Part shown: positions 63,801 to 64,000 of the stretch, in pieces
How positions within the stretch are numbered: the stretch's first letter is position 1
Layout: each line of letters starts with the position of its first letter
NCBI GenBank assembly: GCA_014584575.1
Contig: JACTMP010000002.1
Coordinates: 1 to 64,000, forward strand
Direction: 5' to 3'
DNA length: 64,000 nucleotides
Source of the DNA: Chloroflexota bacterium
Lineage (GTDB): Bacteria; Chloroflexota; Anaerolineae; Promineifilales; Promineifilaceae
Translations under genes and position numbers: made by a program
Notes under the pieces: generated by a model
What the model was told of the DNA's origin: nothing
What the model saw: the letters and a program-made list of their open reading frames with translations, nothing else
Databases searched by the model: none

Positions 63801-64000
63801 ATGCTCTGGCCGCCGACGAACCCGCTCCCGCGCCGGCCCCCACACCGACCGCCCTGGAAACGGTCTATTACCCGCCGCCGGCCGTGGCCAAAACCATTCC
63901 CGTGACGCGCATATTGGCCTGGTTGCAGATGGCTAATCTGGCCCCGGAGGAAGAGGTGCGGCTGGCGGTGCAGCGGGCCAATGAGCGCATGGCCGGTAAG
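60821..64000 (+). CDS. MFS-like/ADP-ATP translocase-like membrane protein with HEAT repeats (partial)
   Basis: Open at the window end, 1060 codons seen. Residues about 1-430 have 10-12 hydrophobic helices (LLLFGMAFLAVTGITWGKL; WWTYVTGFYDARAAKRIVPV), the look of an MFS or ATP/ADP-translocase-like (Npt1) fold. From about 450 on are many HEAT-like helical pairs (LRATAVTVLAGLGKKVIPTI; VRVNAVEALESL). Residues near 912-928 are a threefold APQQT tandem (15-base repeat 63556-63602) followed by a Pro/Ala linker. Membrane proteins of this kind are seen in cyanobacteria and Chloroflexota; substrate unknown. ATG 60821 has no clear ribosome site. Confidence 0.75.
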   Translation, partial: MPAFINRLFNIRREEWPRVLLLFGMAFLAVTGITWGKLTVQPLFWQVVGVDRLGFSFIVEGVAAILLVMVYSPFADRLNHGRLLWIIALGSATAVLIGWYLLIADYQAAGAFLLYPLFTVIPFILNLHWWTYVTGFYDARAAKRIVPVLASNARLAGAFAGFSVGFLTRWLGSSEAVIALWALALLVMAALVWLSPVILREKGTVVAEAAPSAPAAISFTQSLREGYRYVMDSPYLRWLALATLLVSLLLILMKFESSRIIDGAFGSHVAATAFLGNLEGWANLLLLPVQIFLLSRLINKIGLHNANLIFPVGTAGIAGGLLIVMFLSLTPGIVLFGSLAYLSANVLNTTFRNPIDNLLYNAVPLRMKGRARAFVNGLLVPTASLLGGVLLLLPFITRVDWVLPVLLLLVAIVYLAAAWRVSRQYTNALVTMLEQEDYSFLLGQEAADVTVTDPAALDWLRERLEQSQSDEMTLFMVTLISEAGGDKAVPILADVARSRDAHMRAAVLDILAAVAAPVPAVHDFFAEFLGDEDPQVRRSALAGLERVDGAQDNHYLAAAARMLDDADTAVRLQALPGLLRFGDLAQRERALRLVQTMLGSAESAERAAALRALGQTEDMGFVGNVTGMLPDSSDRVRLEAALILERFSTQKMSPPVVEQVTQAMSDRLHDPVERTREASLVTLARLGDQRIYPLLTEALRDNSPQLRATAVTVLAGLGKKVIPTIHPLLDSPDPQLRKMATVILGRINRREYGPLVTAQIQANLLQIAENVGYIEALTAIQSYATVNVLLTLFRNENGRLLDEIFFLLTAVQKPESVAVIRESLASDVERVRVNAVEALESLTSAQTAEMIAPLAQTEPSLVEIRQISQELWDMKFPSTAEAMEKLATDMAVDPWPRSIAVHALGEIGQAIVAPQQTAPQQTAPQQTAPSPKPNDTAADGRAPRRRSSADLLNMLTEEGETPPVAKDAPPAETKPADARQSRRERAARASGLLDALAADEPAPAPAPTPTALETVYYPPPAVAKTIPVTRILAWLQMANLAPEEEVRLAVQRANERMAGK

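Overview
The window looks like a chromosome segment of an uncultured Chloroflexota bacterium (Anaerolineae- or Caldilineae-like). This is inferred from gene style, not from a marker gene: many STAND/NB-ARC ATPase and TPR proteins, secreted PPC-repeat proteins ending in a short LPA-type C-terminal motif, lipoprotein-based ABC importers, and a large load of short intergenic repeats. There is one RNA gene (tRNA-Val, anticodon CAC) and no insertion sequence, CRISPR array or phage. The 8-base palindrome ACGGCCGT is scattered everywhere, inside and between genes, at roughly one per 600 bases, far above expectation.

Region by region: 0-13 kb holds two PPC-repeat secreted proteins, two tandem two-gene modules (HTH + NB-ARC ATPase followed by a TPR protein), a 42-residue exported peptide, a duplicated fragment of a DJ-1/PfpI-like gene and a calcium-repeat lipoprotein. 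12.7-18 kb is housekeeping-like: amine oxidase, PAS protein, metallo-beta-lactamase fold hydrolase, tRNA-Val, SDR protein, histidine phosphatase. 18.2-23.2 kb is a complete BMP-type (nucleoside-like) ABC importer. 23.4-26.7 kb encodes an HExxH membrane protein with TPR-like helices, carbamate kinase and an SDR epimerase.

26.97-36.8 kb is the most unusual part: a same-strand run of four P-loop ATPases (one ending in an OmpR-like winged helix, one ending in a death-like effector-associated domain, one with a long TPR tail), a radical SAM/SPASM enzyme that carries two copies of a DCACPDK motif at its own N-terminus, and then two tiny hydrophobic proteins before a strong terminator. It looks like an undescribed NTPase-plus-peptide-maturase conflict or signalling system.

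37.4-39.7 kb has an R2lox-like di-metal oxidase and an esterase. 39.7-54.6 kb is a beta-glucan/cellobiose utilisation locus: a sigma70-like promoter overlapped by a CebR-type operator, LacI-family regulator, ROK sugar kinase, ABC importer (binding lipoprotein and two permeases, no ATPase), an exported clan GH-A hydrolase, a GH3 beta-glucosidase lipoprotein and two GH94 phosphorylases. Together they suggest extracellular trimming of beta-glucan, import of cello-oligosaccharides, phosphorolysis and glucose phosphorylation. 54.7-64 kb has a MoeA-PBP fusion, DinB-like protein, a small pair including a frameshifted C39-like peptidase, a two-RCK potassium channel, and an MFS-like transporter with a HEAT-repeat tail running off the window end.

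Short tandem repeats of 7, 8 or 11 bases, usually arranged as an arm and its inverted arm, occupy many gene junctions. In several places they supply the stop codon of a gene, and in two genes (a GH94 enzyme and MoeA) they lie in frame inside the coding sequence.
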